Below, piece by piece: positions 5,327-5,380 of a stretch of DNA of 5,380 nucleotides. Below the pieces are notes generated by a model, which was given only the letters and a program-made list of their open reading frames with translations, had not been told where the DNA came from and made no database searches. Made by a program: the position numbers and the translations under genes. The stretch's first letter is position 1. The number at the start of each line of letters is the position of its first letter. This DNA comes from Bacteroidales bacterium UBA6828 (lineage in GTDB: Bacteria; Bacteroidota; Bacteroidia; Bacteroidales; Paludibacteraceae): positions 1 to 5,380 of the forward strand of contig DKEG01000001.1 in assembly GCA_002452095.1 (NCBI GenBank). Reading direction: 5' to 3'.

Positions 5327-5343
5327 GAGGGTGTCTAACAAGT
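5327..5343. mobile_element. Possible left terminus of an insertion sequence
   Basis: Five bases after the trmN6 stop, GAGGGTGTCTAACAAGT resembles the terminal inverted repeats (GAGGGTGTCT-like) of several insertion sequences as I remember them. No transposase or second terminus is visible, because the window ends 37 bases later. This is a resemblance only. Confidence 0.22.
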
Positions 5344-5348
5344 TTAAT

Positions 5349-5364
5349 AAGAACACCTGTTCTT
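5349..5364. repeat. Short perfect palindrome after trmN6
   Basis: AAGAAC (5349-5354) and GTTCTT (5359-5364) are exact inverted copies around ACCT. The symmetry extends one further base pair on the inside (AAGAACA/TGTTCTT), leaving only CC between. In RNA this would be a 6-bp stem with a 4-nt loop, 26 nt after the trmN6 stop. No U run follows on the plus strand, so an intrinsic terminator is not well supported. It may be a protein-binding site or belong to an element beginning nearby. Confidence 0.5.
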
Positions 5365-5380
5365 CAGAAAAAGATTGCTC

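Overview
The window reads as chromosomal DNA from a member of the Bacteroidota, most likely order Bacteroidales. The evidence is twofold. Three promoters match the Bacteroidota-specific pattern (TTTG, 19-20 bp, TAnnTTTG). The proteins also resemble Bacteroidales homologues as I remember them: a 447-residue Porphyromonas-like glutamate dehydrogenase, a Bacteroidales-type permease and a TrmN6-type methyltransferase. There is no classical Shine-Dalgarno sequence before the starts, as is usual in this phylum. No database search was possible, so genus is left open.

Layout. Positions 1-28 hold the end of a 9-bp-period CTAG repeat array that continues off the left edge. gdhA (glutamate dehydrogenase) lies on the minus strand at 86-1429. 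Its leader (1430-1578) is mostly a second, longer CTAG array (1469-1562), with a promoter at 1574-1605 whose -7 box starts in the stop codon of the next gene. A 727-residue membrane sensor histidine kinase occupies 1579-3762 (minus). A compact divergent control region (3763-3853) carries two face-to-face promoters inside one near-perfect palindrome. Rightward from it run a CcdA/DsbD-like (ArsG-like) six-helix membrane protein (3854-4567) and, 26 nt later, a TrmN6-type tRNA adenine methyltransferase with a TTG start (4594-5322). The last 58 bases hold a short palindrome and a sequence that may be the end of an insertion element.

How the genes relate. gdhA joins ammonia and 2-oxoglutarate into glutamate, or the reverse. 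The kinase upstream of it has an NtrY-like catalytic core, so a nitrogen-related role is conceivable, but no response regulator is in the window and gdhA has its own promoter. The permease and methyltransferase probably share a transcript. They have no obvious functional link.

The most unusual content is repetitive DNA tied closely to genes. (i) CTAG arrays with an exact 9-bp period lie on both sides of gdhA. (ii) Heptanucleotide (7-bp) arrays supply the last ten codons and the stop of the permease gene. (iii) A second heptanucleotide array lies inside the methyltransferase coding sequence, where it appears to add about seven residues (21 nt, three repeat units) just before the SAM-binding motif. 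(iv) Two promoters overlap in a 40-bp palindrome. I see no CRISPR array, tRNA, rRNA, complete mobile element or obvious new multi-gene system.
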